Shown: positions 36,000-46,683, counted from the first letter of the stretch. The stretch is 64,000 bases of DNA from an uncultured Aquimarina sp. (GCA_947498705.1 CANMLW010000012.1:93679-157678); one strand, 5' to 3'. Notes: generated by a model not told the origin, from the sequence alone. Numbers and translations: made by a program.

Positions 36000-36050
36000 T
36001 TTTAAAATAAGCAAACCCCAAAGGTTTTATAAAACCTTTGGGGTTTGCTT
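36000..36050 (-). terminator. Terminator of the 923-residue adhesin gene, perfect 20-bp stem
   Basis: Arms 36009-36028 and 36031-36050 are perfectly complementary over 20 bp with a 2-nt centre; the core is CCCCAAAGG/CCTTTGGGG, as at 22630-22654. The minus strand continues into an A/T-rich run. Confidence 0.85.
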
Positions 36051-36082
36051 TGTAATAAAGAATACTTATTCTCGTAAATTAA

Positions 36083-38854
36083 TTATTTTTTTACCAGTTT
36101 AACAACTTTCTCTTCACCCTTCGTAGTTGCTACTCGTGCAAAATAAACACCTGATTCAAGTTCTATGATTGTAAACTTATTTTTTGTGGTTTCAAGTACC
36201 AATTTACCAACTGCATTGAATATTTTCACACTTTTCACCTCATCATTGATCGTAATTACCTCTCTTCCTGGATTAGGAAATAATACTCCCTCATCATTAG
36301 AAGCTGGTAAATTATTAATAACCTTATAATAATAGATGTTGGTACTACTGTTTTGGCTCTTACTAGCAAAAGTTACGATAACACGATACCTTCCGTCATC
36401 AACTACAGTGAAGTTTTTATCGGTAGAAACATCAAACCAATCAGAACTACAATTAGAACCAGTGGTTGGGCAATTGTATTGTAATTCTATATCGCAATCG
36501 ACTTCATTTAGTTTTTGCCAAACAACAGACTCGATATTAGCAAAAGGAATATTTAATTCTTCTCCTTCTCTACCTCGAATTTCAATTACAGGATAACTTT
36601 GATTGGTATTTGTACAAAGTAAAATTTCATCTGCGTATTCTATAAGTGGGTTTTCGATTGCTCCCTCGATATCAACCGATATTTTTTCTAAAGTACAATT
36701 AGCTATATCATACACCTTTAATTCATGGTTTCCTATACTTACATTATTAAACTCATGAGTATAGTGAGCATTTTCTATCGTTATGTCATTATCTAGTACT
36801 ATCGTATAGGATCCGTTATCCTCTAGTATTTTTACTATTATCGTTCCATCATCTTCAGAGTTTATAGGATTAATAGTTGTAATATCAACGTTTAACGTAG
36901 AAGAAGTATTTGAAGACACCTCAAACTCTTCTGTCAATGACATACAACTTCCATCGGTACTTTCTTTTACCACAACGTATGTACCCTGTTGTGGATTAAG
37001 CACATTCATAAAATTAGTAGTAGTGACAATAGGATCAACAATACTAGGTCCCGACCAGGTATACATATCAAACCCTGTACCTGCTACAAGCGTTAAACTA
37101 TCACCACATAAAGTAACATCACTACTACAAACGGGTATGTTTGTTAAAATATTGGTAGTACTTTCACCGATATCATTTCCGCAGGCACCTATACCTGTAC
37201 TACTATAACTTACCCTTGTTTTTCCTGTAGTGCCTCCTACATAATTCGCTATTGCATTGCTTTTCAATATATTAGAACAAACATCTGTCAACTCTTCACA
37301 ATTACTTGCTACCATAACATTATAGCGAATAGATATTGAAGTATCATTTACCTCTACAATATTAGAAGGAATATTGAAATTGATTATGTTTTCTGAAACC
37401 ATAGTATACACAATCCCTGCTGGTAATGTTGCATCATCTACGGCAACAAGATTGGTATTTGCCGGCAATACTGCAGACACATTGATCATACCATCCACTA
37501 GATCCTCATTCCCAATATTTTCTATTTCTATTTCATACCATAATGTGTCTCCTGCTGAAACATTTGCGCCATTAATATCGGTAATCCCATCTGCGTCTAA
37601 TACCTTTTGTACAATTCTTAATTCTGGTTTTACAATTTCTGTCACAAAAGCATTTAGAAATACTCTATATGAATCTGCATCTGTCGAAAACCTAAAGGTA
37701 GCACTGGTCTGATCATTACCAATTAGACTGTTATTAGGATTCGAAATATCAAACAAATCAATATCTAATCCCAGTGTATTTTCTGAAGCTGGGTAACGAT
37801 TCGTTATATATTGATGATTAAGTGTAATAGAGCTATTAAAAAAGTTAATTGTCGGATTTATATCATTATTTTCTGCGGGAGTTAAATTATCTTCTCCTAG
37901 TGCAATGAAAGCAGGAGGGTTGGCTGTATTTTGCAGAAGCAATTGATCTCCGTTAGGCCCTAAATCTGTAGCTCCTATTCCTCGATCTCCTTCTAATGCT
38001 GCCACGCCATATTTTACATTTACAGGAGATGGAGCAGAAACCGTTGTAAATCCAGAAAAGGTAAAATCAATATCAGGTCCACTATTATTTGCCTGAACGA
38101 ATCCATCACTGGTACTAATAAACTTTACACTTTCTAGAGGGTCCTCATAAATCACAACCAACGTCCAACCACCACCAGCACCAGATGCTCCAGATGTTCG
38201 CCCTATTGTTGCGTTCATATTTGCTACAGTATAAGTACCATCAATATTATTTTGATCGATTAGGCCCGTTACATCTGCATAACATACATATGGTACATCG
38301 TCTGATGCAACATTAGAAGGATTGGTCGGCGTGTTGCGATACCCATCATAAATAATATTCTGAGCAGTTACTTCACTATATTGACCACCAGGCACTCTTA
38401 ACTTAATTTTTCTAAAATCTGCAGCTCCTATTTTTCTAGCATCCACAAGTGGTAAATCTGATAATTGCTCATCTCCATCATGGCATACTCGTTCGAGATA
38501 ATAAGTGGCTCCCCAATATAAACCTGCATAAACAATAGTAGAACAATAAGGGCTTGGTATGCTAATATTGGCACTGCTAGAGCTAAAGGTACTTGGGTCA
38601 CCATCTATATCTATATACGCTGATATGCTATTTCCATTATTTAGCATTCCATCATATGAGGCATTAGGGTTATAGCTAATATTATCCTCATCGCTATCCA
38701 CTAATCCTACAATAGCATTTCCAGTCATGATTAAATTACCATGAATATTGTTCTTTGTTTCTCGGGACGAAAATGGTACTATTTCCTGTGCTATCAAATT
38801 TGCCATGCCGGCAAAAGTTAAGCACAACATTAAAAGTTGTAATTGTTTTTTCAC
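36083..38854 (-). CDS. T9SS type A-sorted surface protein, smallest of three paralogs
   Basis: A 923-residue exported protein. The start is GTG at 38854; the signal peptide is about residues 1-23 (AGMANLIAQ). Then: a shared N-terminal module (about 24-405, with SRETKNNIHGNLIMTGNAIVG and YAGLYWGATYYLERV), a DUF11-like domain (about 408-545, EIENIGNEDLVDGMINV), a strand with CGDSLTLVAGTGFDMYTWSGPS, a Cys-rich module with VVWQKL, CxxxxxxxC (about 740-850), and a T9SS type A tail (LFPNPGREVITINDEV, ending VKLVKK). The N and C ends are nearly identical to those of the 39414 gene. Surface-anchored adhesin or matrix component by inference. It has its own promoter (38943-38974) and palindromic sites. 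Confidence 0.9.
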   Translation of the reverse strand: MKKQLQLLMLCLTFAGMANLIAQEIVPFSSRETKNNIHGNLIMTGNAIVGLVDSDEDNISYNPNASYDGMLNNGNSISAYIDIDGDPSTFSSSSANISIPSPYCSTIVYAGLYWGATYYLERVCHDGDEQLSDLPLVDARKIGAADFRKIKLRVPGGQYSEVTAQNIIYDGYRNTPTNPSNVASDDVPYVCYADVTGLIDQNNIDGTYTVANMNATIGRTSGASGAGGGWTLVVIYEDPLESVKFISTSDGFVQANNSGPDIDFTFSGFTTVSAPSPVNVKYGVAALEGDRGIGATDLGPNGDQLLLQNTANPPAFIALGEDNLTPAENNDINPTINFFNSSITLNHQYITNRYPASENTLGLDIDLFDISNPNNSLIGNDQTSATFRFSTDADSYRVFLNAFVTEIVKPELRIVQKVLDADGITDINGANVSAGDTLWYEIEIENIGNEDLVDGMINVSAVLPANTNLVAVDDATLPAGIVYTMVSENIINFNIPSNIVEVNDTSISIRYNVMVASNCEELTDVCSNILKSNAIANYVGGTTGKTRVSYSSTGIGACGNDIGESTTNILTNIPVCSSDVTLCGDSLTLVAGTGFDMYTWSGPSIVDPIVTTTNFMNVLNPQQGTYVVVKESTDGSCMSLTEEFEVSSNTSSTLNVDITTINPINSEDDGTIIVKILEDNGSYTIVLDNDITIENAHYTHEFNNVSIGNHELKVYDIANCTLEKISVDIEGAIENPLIEYADEILLCTNTNQSYPVIEIRGREGEELNIPFANIESVVWQKLNEVDCDIELQYNCPTTGSNCSSDWFDVSTDKNFTVVDDGRYRVIVTFASKSQNSSTNIYYYKVINNLPASNDEGVLFPNPGREVITINDEVKSVKIFNAVGKLVLETTKNKFTIIELESGVYFARVATTKGEEKVVKLVKK

Positions 38855-38942
38855 GGTTTTAAGATTTAAGGTTTTAAAAATTAATTTATTAAGTATGATA
38901 TTGGTTATCTAAAATTCTACTAATTAGTAGATCGTAGGAGTG

Positions 38943-38974
38943 CAAACATACTTCAATAAGTGCCTAAATTACAA
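38943..38974 (-). promoter_or_regulatory. Promoter of the 923-residue adhesin gene
   Basis: Minus-strand -7 box TATGTTTG (38943-38950) matches TAnnTTTG, with TTGT (38971-38974) as -33 element at a 20-bp spacing, within the Bacteroidetes range. The leader would be about 80 nt. Confidence 0.6.
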
Positions 38975-38989
38975 CTGTTTAGATATGAT

Positions 38990-39022
38990 ATTCGCGAATT
39001 TATAGTCTTAATTCGCGAATTT
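38990..39022. promoter_or_regulatory. Two palindromic sites, ATTCGCGAAT, 21 bp apart
   Basis: Copies at 38990-39000 and 39010-39022 share ATTCGCGAAT, an inverted repeat; their 21-bp offset is two helical turns, on the same DNA face. They lie 16-48 bp upstream of the -33 element, the usual place for an activator dimer pair. A partial third copy, ATTCGC, starts at 39028. Confidence 0.6.
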
Positions 39023-39349
39023 CGTGTATTCGCATCATTTTAAAAATGGATATCTCACAAAAAACACTCTAATACCGATTGTTATTGAACATTAAGAAGG
39101 ATGCTATACATTATATATTCGTGCTTATACTTATCTAAAGATCTTGTGAAATATTAGAATTTATGATAAGTACTATGTACCAGATCTATAGATGCAGTGC
39201 AAATTTTGTTTTTAATCTATAACCTACTTTATGAAATGTATAACTTAAGGTAATTTTAATACCAATAAAAAAACCATTCTTTTATCAAGAGTGGCTTCAT
39301 ATTCTCTAAATTATTTAGAACAAAGAATTCTTTTTTGTTACAGTTTTTT

Positions 39350-39395
39350 TAAAAATAAAAACACCGTAAAAATGATCAACATTTACGGTGTTTTA
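39350..39395 (-). terminator. Terminator of the 2250-residue adhesin gene
   Basis: ACACCGTAAA (39361-39370) and TTTACGGTGT (39382-39391) form a 10-bp stem with an 11-nt loop, followed on the minus strand by T-rich sequence. Confidence 0.85.
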
Positions 39396-39413
39396 TATAA
39401 TTAAACGTTTGCT

Positions 39414-42400
39414 TTATTTTTTTACCAGTTTAACAACCTTCTCTTCATCATTAGCCGTTACCACTCGCGCAAAATATACACCAGCTTCGAGTTCTATGAT
39501 ATTAAACTTGTTTTTATTGGTTTCAAGAACCAACTTACCAATCGTATTAAATAGCTTTATATTTTTTACCTCATCATTGATCGTTACGATCTCTCTTCCT
39601 GGATTAGGAAATACAACCAACTCATCATTGATCGATTCTAAGTTATTAATAACTCTGTAGTAATAGACTTTTGTATTGTTTTCATTCTTATTGGCAAAAG
39701 TTACTATCACACGATACCTTCCATCATCAACTACTGTAAAATTTTTGTCGGTAGAAACATCGAACCAATCAGAACTACAATTAGAGCTTGTAGTAGGACA
39801 ATTGTATAGTAACTCTATATCACAATCAATTTCATTTAGTTTTTGCCAAACAACAGACTTGATATTAGCGAAAGGAATATTTAATTCTTCTCCATTTCTG
39901 TCCTGAATTTCAATTACTGGGTAACTTTGATTGGTAAGTGTACAAAGTAGAATTTCATCTGCGTATTGTATAATTGGATTTTTATCTACCACTTGTATCT
40001 CTACTGTTAATGTCTCTGAAGCACAACCAGCCATATCATATACTTTTACCTCGTGATTTCCTATAACTACATCATTAAATACATATGACCCTGCAATGTT
40101 ATCTACTGTTATCTCATCATCCAGAGTAAGCATATAAGGTCCAACTCCCTGATCGATTTTTACAATAATTTCACCCGTATCACCTGGATTGGTTGGGTTA
40201 ATACCTATTATAGAAACGGCTAGAGGAGTAGTGTGTTCTTGTATTGTTATTTCTCCTATAGATTTCTCACAATTCCCAGACTCGATACTTCCTTTATATT
40301 CTCCTGGTTGTACGATAAATGTACCTGTTAGATTTTGGCTTGCATCTGGATTTGGTGTTCCATTAATTCCTTGTAATGTATAAATTAACCCAGTCAGTGG
40401 ATTTTGATTATTTGCAACAAAATCAACATAGTATAGCGTATCTTTTATAATCTCTCCTGTTACGGGGTCAATAGTAGCACACTCTGTTCGAGAAATTAAG
40501 GAAGCATCCAAATCGATTCCGTAAGGAATGTTTACTTCTATTTCTATCCTACAACCATTGGCATCCCTTACGTTGATTACAGAAGTACCACTAGGAAGGT
40601 TATTATAGGTAAGCTTATCGACAACAAAATCGGCATCATTATTTGTAATGTTCGTTTCATAAGGTGGTGTGCCTCCATCAATAGCAATCGTTACAGCACC
40701 CAGGTTATCACTATGGCAGCTTTCTGGAGTTATTTCTGTTACCGATACTTGTAAAGCTTGTGGTTCTAACATGGTATAATCAAACGTCACATCACAACCA
40801 TTAGCATCTTGTATTAACACCGTATAAACTCCTGGTTCTAAATCTTCAAAAAGATGTTGATTCTGAACTCCGTCTGCAGCATCATTAAAAAATATTCCTG
40901 GCATAGAACTAATAGCATACGAATATGGTGGTGTACCAATACTTTCAAGATCATTTGGATCTACTGTAATTAGAATAGTACCATCATTGTCTCCATGACA
41001 GGTTATATTTGTTGCTGTAAATACAGGATTAAGTAATGATGGTTCTGTTATTGTAATACTGCCTTGTATAGGACAGAAAGGAGCCTCTAAGGCATCAATA
41101 ATCACAGTATAAGACCCCGCTGAAAAACCATCTATAGAAACTGGGTTTGTAGATGTATTTCCTATTCCTCCAACAAAATCTGCATTGTTATCATTAGAAA
41201 AATGATACGCATATTCTCCTGCATAACCTGTAATGGTTAGTTCTACTATTCCGGTTTTATCTCCATAACACCCTACAACATTCTTAATAGTTCTAAGGGA
41301 CATATCTATAGTATCAAAAGGTGCAACTTCATGCGTAATCTCTCTGGTGCATCCTGTAGCAGTATCTGTTATTCTAAAAAAATATATCCCCTCTGTAGGT
41401 AATTCGAACACTGTTGCGGCTCCAGTTCCCTCTCCAACAATACCTAACTGTGCAGGTACTTGTTCTGACAATTCTTCAAAATTAAAAGGTCCTATTCCCC
41501 CTGTTACTGTTATAGTGATACTTTCTGGATTAAAACATGTGATCATTTCATCTGTTGAAATCACCACATCATCAAACTCAGATTGATCAATTACTACAGA
41601 ACTCGAATCACTAGCACAACCATCCCCATCTACAACAATAACTTCATATACTCCAGGAATCAATTCTGTAAAAATAGGACTAACTTGTAGTGGTGTCGTT
41701 ATAGGCCCTTGTACAATTTGATAGGTATAAGGAGGATTCCCGTCTGTAGCCGGATCGATTATAACCGTAATGGTACCAACATCACCTGTACAATCAGAAT
41801 CTGTTGAACTAAGGATTATATTTGTCTCTGTATATTCGTTTACCGTTACTATATTAGACATAGCAGAACAATTCGTGGTAATATCGGTAGCCTGTATAGC
41901 ATAGGTTCCTGCATTAACAATTGTAAAAGGAGATGTAATATTGGTATATGCCACTATATTAGTACTCGTAAAAACTAAATCATAGATAAAATTTTCTCCT
42001 CCTTCTGCAGTAAAAGCAATTGTTGCTTCTGTACAATCTAAATCCTTTACTAGCTGAGCTTCTACTATAAGATTAGCTTCTGGATCGATTGTAACCGGAA
42101 ATGATGTAATACAATTACCCGTTTCTTGATTACGAATGTATATGTTATAATTGCCCTTAGTAGGAATTTCTATAGTAAAAGGTGTTGTTGTAATATTGGT
42201 ATACCCCTGGGTATCTTCAAAACTCCACTCATAAGCGCCAGAACCTCCTGCTATATTAGAAATACTAATAATGGCATCTTCTAATCCTGGCGTGCAGCTT
42301 AATGCTCGTTCTACATTTATTGAGGCTGTTATTGAGTCAGGAGAAGTCATTGCAAAATCTACTCCTTCTACGGCACAAACTGGCTCCCCATCCGATATCA

Positions 42401-45400
42401 ATATATCATTATGTAATACCCGTATTCTATAAGAAGTCAAATCTGCAATATTTGCAAAAGTAACTATAGTCTCTGTTGTTATTATTTGATCAACCACCGT
42501 ATAAACCGGATTAACCGGATCTAGATCGGTTGTATCCAATAATTGATAGGTATATATTCTACCCGCAACTACTGGTGAAACCTGTACCTCGACTTGTCCC
42601 CCATCACCAAAACAGGTAGGCTGTACAATATTTACATTATCCAACACGGTAGGTTCATAATCTGCGAGACCACTTATATCGGCATTAATTATACAGGCAG
42701 ATGTGCCTATAGGTAAATTGTTATCAGCTACAAAAAATGAATAGGTTTTTGCAGGATCTGGCGCAACAATTTCAAAAACATTATTTGTCTGAAAATTACC
42801 CGAACCATCATCATATAGATAGTTACCTGATCCGGCCAACACATTAACTTGTACCAACGCTCCAGAATCACATGTTGCTGGGGATACTAATGTTACATAT
42901 GCTTCAAAAGGTGGTGCAGGGTTAATCGTTACCGCCGAATAATCAAGACAATTAGTCGTACCAGAATTAGGAACATTAACTAATACCTCTACATCATAGG
43001 TATCAGGTACTAAATTATCGAACGTAAAATTAGGATCGTTACTATTAGATACTGTAATATTTACCGGAGGAACCAACGTGGTGCTAGAAATAGTGTAGCT
43101 ATAAATAGGTGATCCATCGGTTACTTCTATATGAATACTCCCGGTTCCAGTTCCTGTATCGTCATTGATGCAGGTAGGGTCTGTGGTAGTCACATTTATA
43201 AAAGTATTCCTCTCTACTACATTAATCGTAGCCGTATACTCACAAGTAGGTAATGTTGTATCAATACTATATACCGTTACATCTCCTCCTGATCCAGCAG
43301 GTATAGGAAAAGTAATTGTAGGGCTGTAAGGTCCACCTTGTGTTAAACTAAATTCATATCCAACTGGTGCATTAGTAACCGTTACACTACCGTCGTTACC
43401 ACACTCAATATCTGTTGCAGTTAATGTTGGCTGGTAATCTGTTTTAAATACACTAAAATAAAATGGTATCGAACATCCACCTTCAAACTCAGTCCAAATC
43501 CTGTAATCACCTTCTTTAAAAACACTAAAATCAGGACCATTCCCAAAAGATTCTTCTACCCAATTTGCATTAGTACAATCCTCTGACAAAAAAGAGCAAG
43601 GATCTTCATTATCCAACACACAAGCATTACTAGGAACTAATCGTTGCCATGAAATACTTGTTAAGTTGGCAGGATCAAAATTAGTTTGTAAATAAAAGTC
43701 CTGATTACCACATAATAAAATTTGTGGTACTTCCAGACCTCTACAATTAGTGGAAATTACATTGGTACCATTTATATAACTAAGAATAGGATTAACAATA
43801 TCTCTAATTCCATCTACCACAAATTCTTCTGTTAATGACATGCAATCCTCTGCAGTATCTTCTTTTATTACCTTATATGTACCATGTTGTGGATTAGGTA
43901 CATTTAAAATATTAGTATTGGTCACAATAGGGGTAGCAATACCAGGACCCGACCAGGTATATTGACCGTACCCTGTACCTGCAATAAGTTCTAAACTATC
44001 ACCACAGAAAGAAATATCACTACTACACGCAGGAATATTTACTAAAAAATTAGTGATCTCTGCCCCAAACGTATTATTTCTTGCGATATTAGAAACAGCA
44101 CCAGTATAAGTAATTGTGCCTATACCTTTAATTTCGTTTGAACAAGCATCTCTCAATCCCTCACAGCTACTTACTGTTGCTACCCTATAGCGTATAGCGA
44201 TAGGTGCATCTGTAGTCTCAACAATCGTTGCAGGAATATTAAAGACCAATGTATTTGGTAGTGTTATGCTATAAGTAACTCCTGATGGTAAAGTAGTATC
44301 TACCACACTTATAATATTCAGGTTATCTGATATTTGTTCTGTAATTGTAATCGATCCATCTACGAGGTTTTCTGTACCTACATTTTCAATCTTTAAATCA
44401 TAAAAGAGCTCATCCCCCAATTCTATATTCTCATTGGCAACATCTGTAACGCCGTCTTCTGCATATACTTGCTTTGTTACTTTTAATTCTGCCTTTACTG
44501 GTGTTGCTACTTCTATCGCAAAGGCATTTAAAAATACTCTATAGGTATCTGCATCTGTAGAAAGTCTAAATGAAGCATTATCTTGGTTATTTGCTACCAA
44601 AGTATTACCCGTATTGGGTAAGTCAAATAGATCAATATCTAATCCTAACGTATTTTCTGAAGCTGGATTACGAGTGGTAACATATTGGTGGTTAAACGTA
44701 ATGGAGCTATTAAAAAAATTAACCGTTGGATTGATATCAAAATTATCTGGCGTATTAAAATTATTTTCACCTAACGGGATAAAAGCCGGTGGGGTTGCTG
44801 CGTTTTGTATTAAAACTTGATCCCCGTTAGGTCTAAACGCAGTAGCTCCCAAACCTCGATCTCCTTCTAAAGCAGCTATCCCATATCTGACATTTACCGG
44901 TAATGGAGCGGGCGGTGTCATAAACCCAGTATACATAAAATTAACATCGGGGTCACTATTTTGGATCTGTACAAATCCATCATTGGTACTAATAAACTTG
45001 ACACTTTCTAGGGGATTTTCATAAATCACGACCAGGGTCCAACCTCCTGCGGCACCTGATGCTCCAGAAGTTCTACCTATAGTTGCGTTCATGTCGGCGA
45101 CGATATAGGTACCATTAATACTGTGTTGATCTATTAAATTTGTTACCTCTGCATAACATACATACGGTACATCATCTGATGCCACATTTGAAGGGTTCGT
45201 AGGCGTATCTCGATACCCATCATAAATAATATTTTGTGCAGTAACCTGATTATATGAACCTCCTGGTACTTTAAATTTTATCTTTCTAAAATCTGCATCT
45301 CCAACTTTTCTGGCATCCAATAGTGGTAAATCAGAAAGTTGTTCATCGCCATCTGAGCTATTTTTAGTCATTAATGTAACATTTACTATGGCCGTTTCCA

Positions 45401-46166
45401 TTTGAGCAATAATAGCGTCTCCATTGGTTTTATTTATGGATACTGCCGGAATTGTAATACTTACATCTTCACCACTCATAGATAAAGTATCATCAGAAGT
45501 ATTTACAACTATTACAGCGATTGCTCCAGCATTCTGAGCGTTGATTACTTTGGCAGTAAATGAACAAGAACCTCTACGAATTACCGCTATATTTCCATCA
45601 AGTTCTGTAGTATTTGTAACAGCCGTACAACCATCTTCTGTAGTGTCTAATCCATCATTTACTAAAACCAAATTTGCCGTTATACCAGATCCATCCGGAA
45701 TTGCAATACTACCTTGCGTAAAAATATTGTTATTAACTTCATAATCCCCCGCAAGAGATGTATTATTTATCTTTAAAGAAGGAGTCTCTTTACTAATCCG
45801 TTCTATGTAATAGGTGGCTCCCCAATACAAACCTGCATATACAATTTTTGATTGATCTGGGCTTGGTACATTAACATCGGCACTACTAGAACTAAAAGTA
45901 CTATCGTCATTATCAATATCTATATATGTCGTAACACTAGCGCCATTACTTAAATTACCATTATAAGCCACATTGGGATTGTAATCAATATTATCTTCAT
46001 CAGAATCAACTAACCCTACAATCGAGTTACCTGTCATGATTAAATTACCATGAATATTGTTCTTTGTTTGGCGTGATGAAAGCGGTACTATTTCTTGTGC
46101 AATCAAATTAACTATTGAACTTAAAAAAATTCCAATAATTAAAAACAATCGTAATTTCTTATTCAT
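39414..46166 (-). CDS. T9SS type A-sorted SprB-like repeat adhesin with PA domain, mid-size paralog
   Basis: A 2250-residue exported protein; ATG at 46166 (MNKKLRLFLIIGIFLSSIVNLIAQE) is preferred over the TTG at 46178. Order: signal peptide 1-25; N-terminal module (QTKNNIHGNLIMTGNSIVG, YAGLYWGATYYIERI) interrupted by a protease-associated domain (NIAVIRRGSCSFTAKVINAQ, GAIAVIVV); a DUF11-like domain; a Cys-rich WQRL module; about ten SprB-like repeats with C-x-G/D-D-x-x-G motifs (CHGDNDGTILI; SCHSDNLGAVTIAIDGGTPPY); a second Cys-rich module; and a type A tail (VFPNPGREIVTINDEV...VKLVKK). SprB-like repeats in Flavobacterium make a mobile cell-surface adhesin for gliding. The C-terminal 250 residues resemble the 36083 gene, while the SprB-like region resembles the 47808 gene. 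Confidence 0.88.
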   Translation of the reverse strand: MNKKLRLFLIIGIFLSSIVNLIAQEIVPLSSRQTKNNIHGNLIMTGNSIVGLVDSDEDNIDYNPNVAYNGNLSNGASVTTYIDIDNDDSTFSSSSADVNVPSPDQSKIVYAGLYWGATYYIERISKETPSLKINNTSLAGDYEVNNNIFTQGSIAIPDGSGITANLVLVNDGLDTTEDGCTAVTNTTELDGNIAVIRRGSCSFTAKVINAQNAGAIAVIVVNTSDDTLSMSGEDVSITIPAVSINKTNGDAIIAQMETAIVNVTLMTKNSSDGDEQLSDLPLLDARKVGDADFRKIKFKVPGGSYNQVTAQNIIYDGYRDTPTNPSNVASDDVPYVCYAEVTNLIDQHSINGTYIVADMNATIGRTSGASGAAGGWTLVVIYENPLESVKFISTNDGFVQIQNSDPDVNFMYTGFMTPPAPLPVNVRYGIAALEGDRGLGATAFRPNGDQVLIQNAATPPAFIPLGENNFNTPDNFDINPTVNFFNSSITFNHQYVTTRNPASENTLGLDIDLFDLPNTGNTLVANNQDNASFRLSTDADTYRVFLNAFAIEVATPVKAELKVTKQVYAEDGVTDVANENIELGDELFYDLKIENVGTENLVDGSITITEQISDNLNIISVVDTTLPSGVTYSITLPNTLVFNIPATIVETTDAPIAIRYRVATVSSCEGLRDACSNEIKGIGTITYTGAVSNIARNNTFGAEITNFLVNIPACSSDISFCGDSLELIAGTGYGQYTWSGPGIATPIVTNTNILNVPNPQHGTYKVIKEDTAEDCMSLTEEFVVDGIRDIVNPILSYINGTNVISTNCRGLEVPQILLCGNQDFYLQTNFDPANLTSISWQRLVPSNACVLDNEDPCSFLSEDCTNANWVEESFGNGPDFSVFKEGDYRIWTEFEGGCSIPFYFSVFKTDYQPTLTATDIECGNDGSVTVTNAPVGYEFSLTQGGPYSPTITFPIPAGSGGDVTVYSIDTTLPTCEYTATINVVERNTFINVTTTDPTCINDDTGTGTGSIHIEVTDGSPIYSYTISSTTLVPPVNITVSNSNDPNFTFDNLVPDTYDVEVLVNVPNSGTTNCLDYSAVTINPAPPFEAYVTLVSPATCDSGALVQVNVLAGSGNYLYDDGSGNFQTNNVFEIVAPDPAKTYSFFVADNNLPIGTSACIINADISGLADYEPTVLDNVNIVQPTCFGDGGQVEVQVSPVVAGRIYTYQLLDTTDLDPVNPVYTVVDQIITTETIVTFANIADLTSYRIRVLHNDILISDGEPVCAVEGVDFAMTSPDSITASINVERALSCTPGLEDAIISISNIAGGSGAYEWSFEDTQGYTNITTTPFTIEIPTKGNYNIYIRNQETGNCITSFPVTIDPEANLIVEAQLVKDLDCTEATIAFTAEGGENFIYDLVFTSTNIVAYTNITSPFTIVNAGTYAIQATDITTNCSAMSNIVTVNEYTETNIILSSTDSDCTGDVGTITVIIDPATDGNPPYTYQIVQGPITTPLQVSPIFTELIPGVYEVIVVDGDGCASDSSSVVIDQSEFDDVVISTDEMITCFNPESITITVTGGIGPFNFEELSEQVPAQLGIVGEGTGAATVFELPTEGIYFFRITDTATGCTREITHEVAPFDTIDMSLRTIKNVVGCYGDKTGIVELTITGYAGEYAYHFSNDNNADFVGGIGNTSTNPVSIDGFSAGSYTVIIDALEAPFCPIQGSITITEPSLLNPVFTATNITCHGDNDGTILITVDPNDLESIGTPPYSYAISSMPGIFFNDAADGVQNQHLFEDLEPGVYTVLIQDANGCDVTFDYTMLEPQALQVSVTEITPESCHSDNLGAVTIAIDGGTPPYETNITNNDADFVVDKLTYNNLPSGTSVINVRDANGCRIEIEVNIPYGIDLDASLISRTECATIDPVTGEIIKDTLYYVDFVANNQNPLTGLIYTLQGINGTPNPDASQNLTGTFIVQPGEYKGSIESGNCEKSIGEITIQEHTTPLAVSIIGINPTNPGDTGEIIVKIDQGVGPYMLTLDDEITVDNIAGSYVFNDVVIGNHEVKVYDMAGCASETLTVEIQVVDKNPIIQYADEILLCTLTNQSYPVIEIQDRNGEELNIPFANIKSVVWQKLNEIDCDIELLYNCPTTSSNCSSDWFDVSTDKNFTVVDDGRYRVIVTFANKNENNTKVYYYRVINNLESINDELVVFPNPGREIVTINDEVKNIKLFNTIGKLVLETNKNKFNIIELEAGVYFARVVTANDEEKVVKLVKK

Positions 46167-46228
46167 ATTGACCCTCAATTTTAATTAACAGTTTTGTTTT
46201 CTAATACTATCTCAAATAATAAAACCGG

Positions 46229-46236
46229 CAAAGGTA
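46229..46236 (-). promoter_or_regulatory. Candidate -7 box for the 2250-residue adhesin gene
   Basis: TACCTTTG on the minus strand fits TAnnTTTG, 63 bp upstream of the ATG at 46166. No matching -33 element is visible. Confidence 0.4.
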
Positions 46237-46488
46237 TACTATTCCCCACTGATTGTTAATATTTTAGATTAAGTATTTATTAAATAATCTTACAATAATT
46301 TTCTTTGTATTAGTAAGTGTCATATGTAATCTATTTGTTACCCCAATTTCAAACCAAAATCAAAAAAATAAACTGTACACTTAACTTTATATACCTATGA
46401 TATTGACCTAATAGAAGAATTGGCGCCTATTACAAAGATTTTTAAGCACTTACTTAATCCCGTAAAGCTCCCGAAAATTAAATAACAA

Positions 46489-46526
46489 AAGTCCTGAATC
46501 TTCAACTTTATAAAGATTCAGGACTT
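46489..46526. terminator. Second hairpin downstream of the PorP/SprF gene
   Basis: AAGTCCTGAATCTT (46489-46502) and AAGATTCAGGACTT (46513-46526) form a perfect 14-bp stem with a 10-nt loop. The T tract is weak on both strands, so its direction is uncertain. Confidence 0.7.
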
Positions 46527-46683
46527 ATTTTATCACTTCTTTTATGTTTCTTTATTTATAAACAAAATGAGTCAAAACAATTTCTTTTACAGAACCATAA
46601 ACAATTAATTCTGCTCATGGTAAATTCATCTAAAAAACGGGTATAAATACATTACCAGAATTTTTCATAAGGAATCGTAAAAC

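Larger units (their letters stand above)
38855..39413. other. 559-bp regulatory intergenic region
   Basis: Non-coding; holds the promoter of the 923-residue gene, two TTCGCGAA palindromes, an A/T-rich stretch without other structure I can name, and the terminator of the 39414 gene at its right end. Confidence 0.7.
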
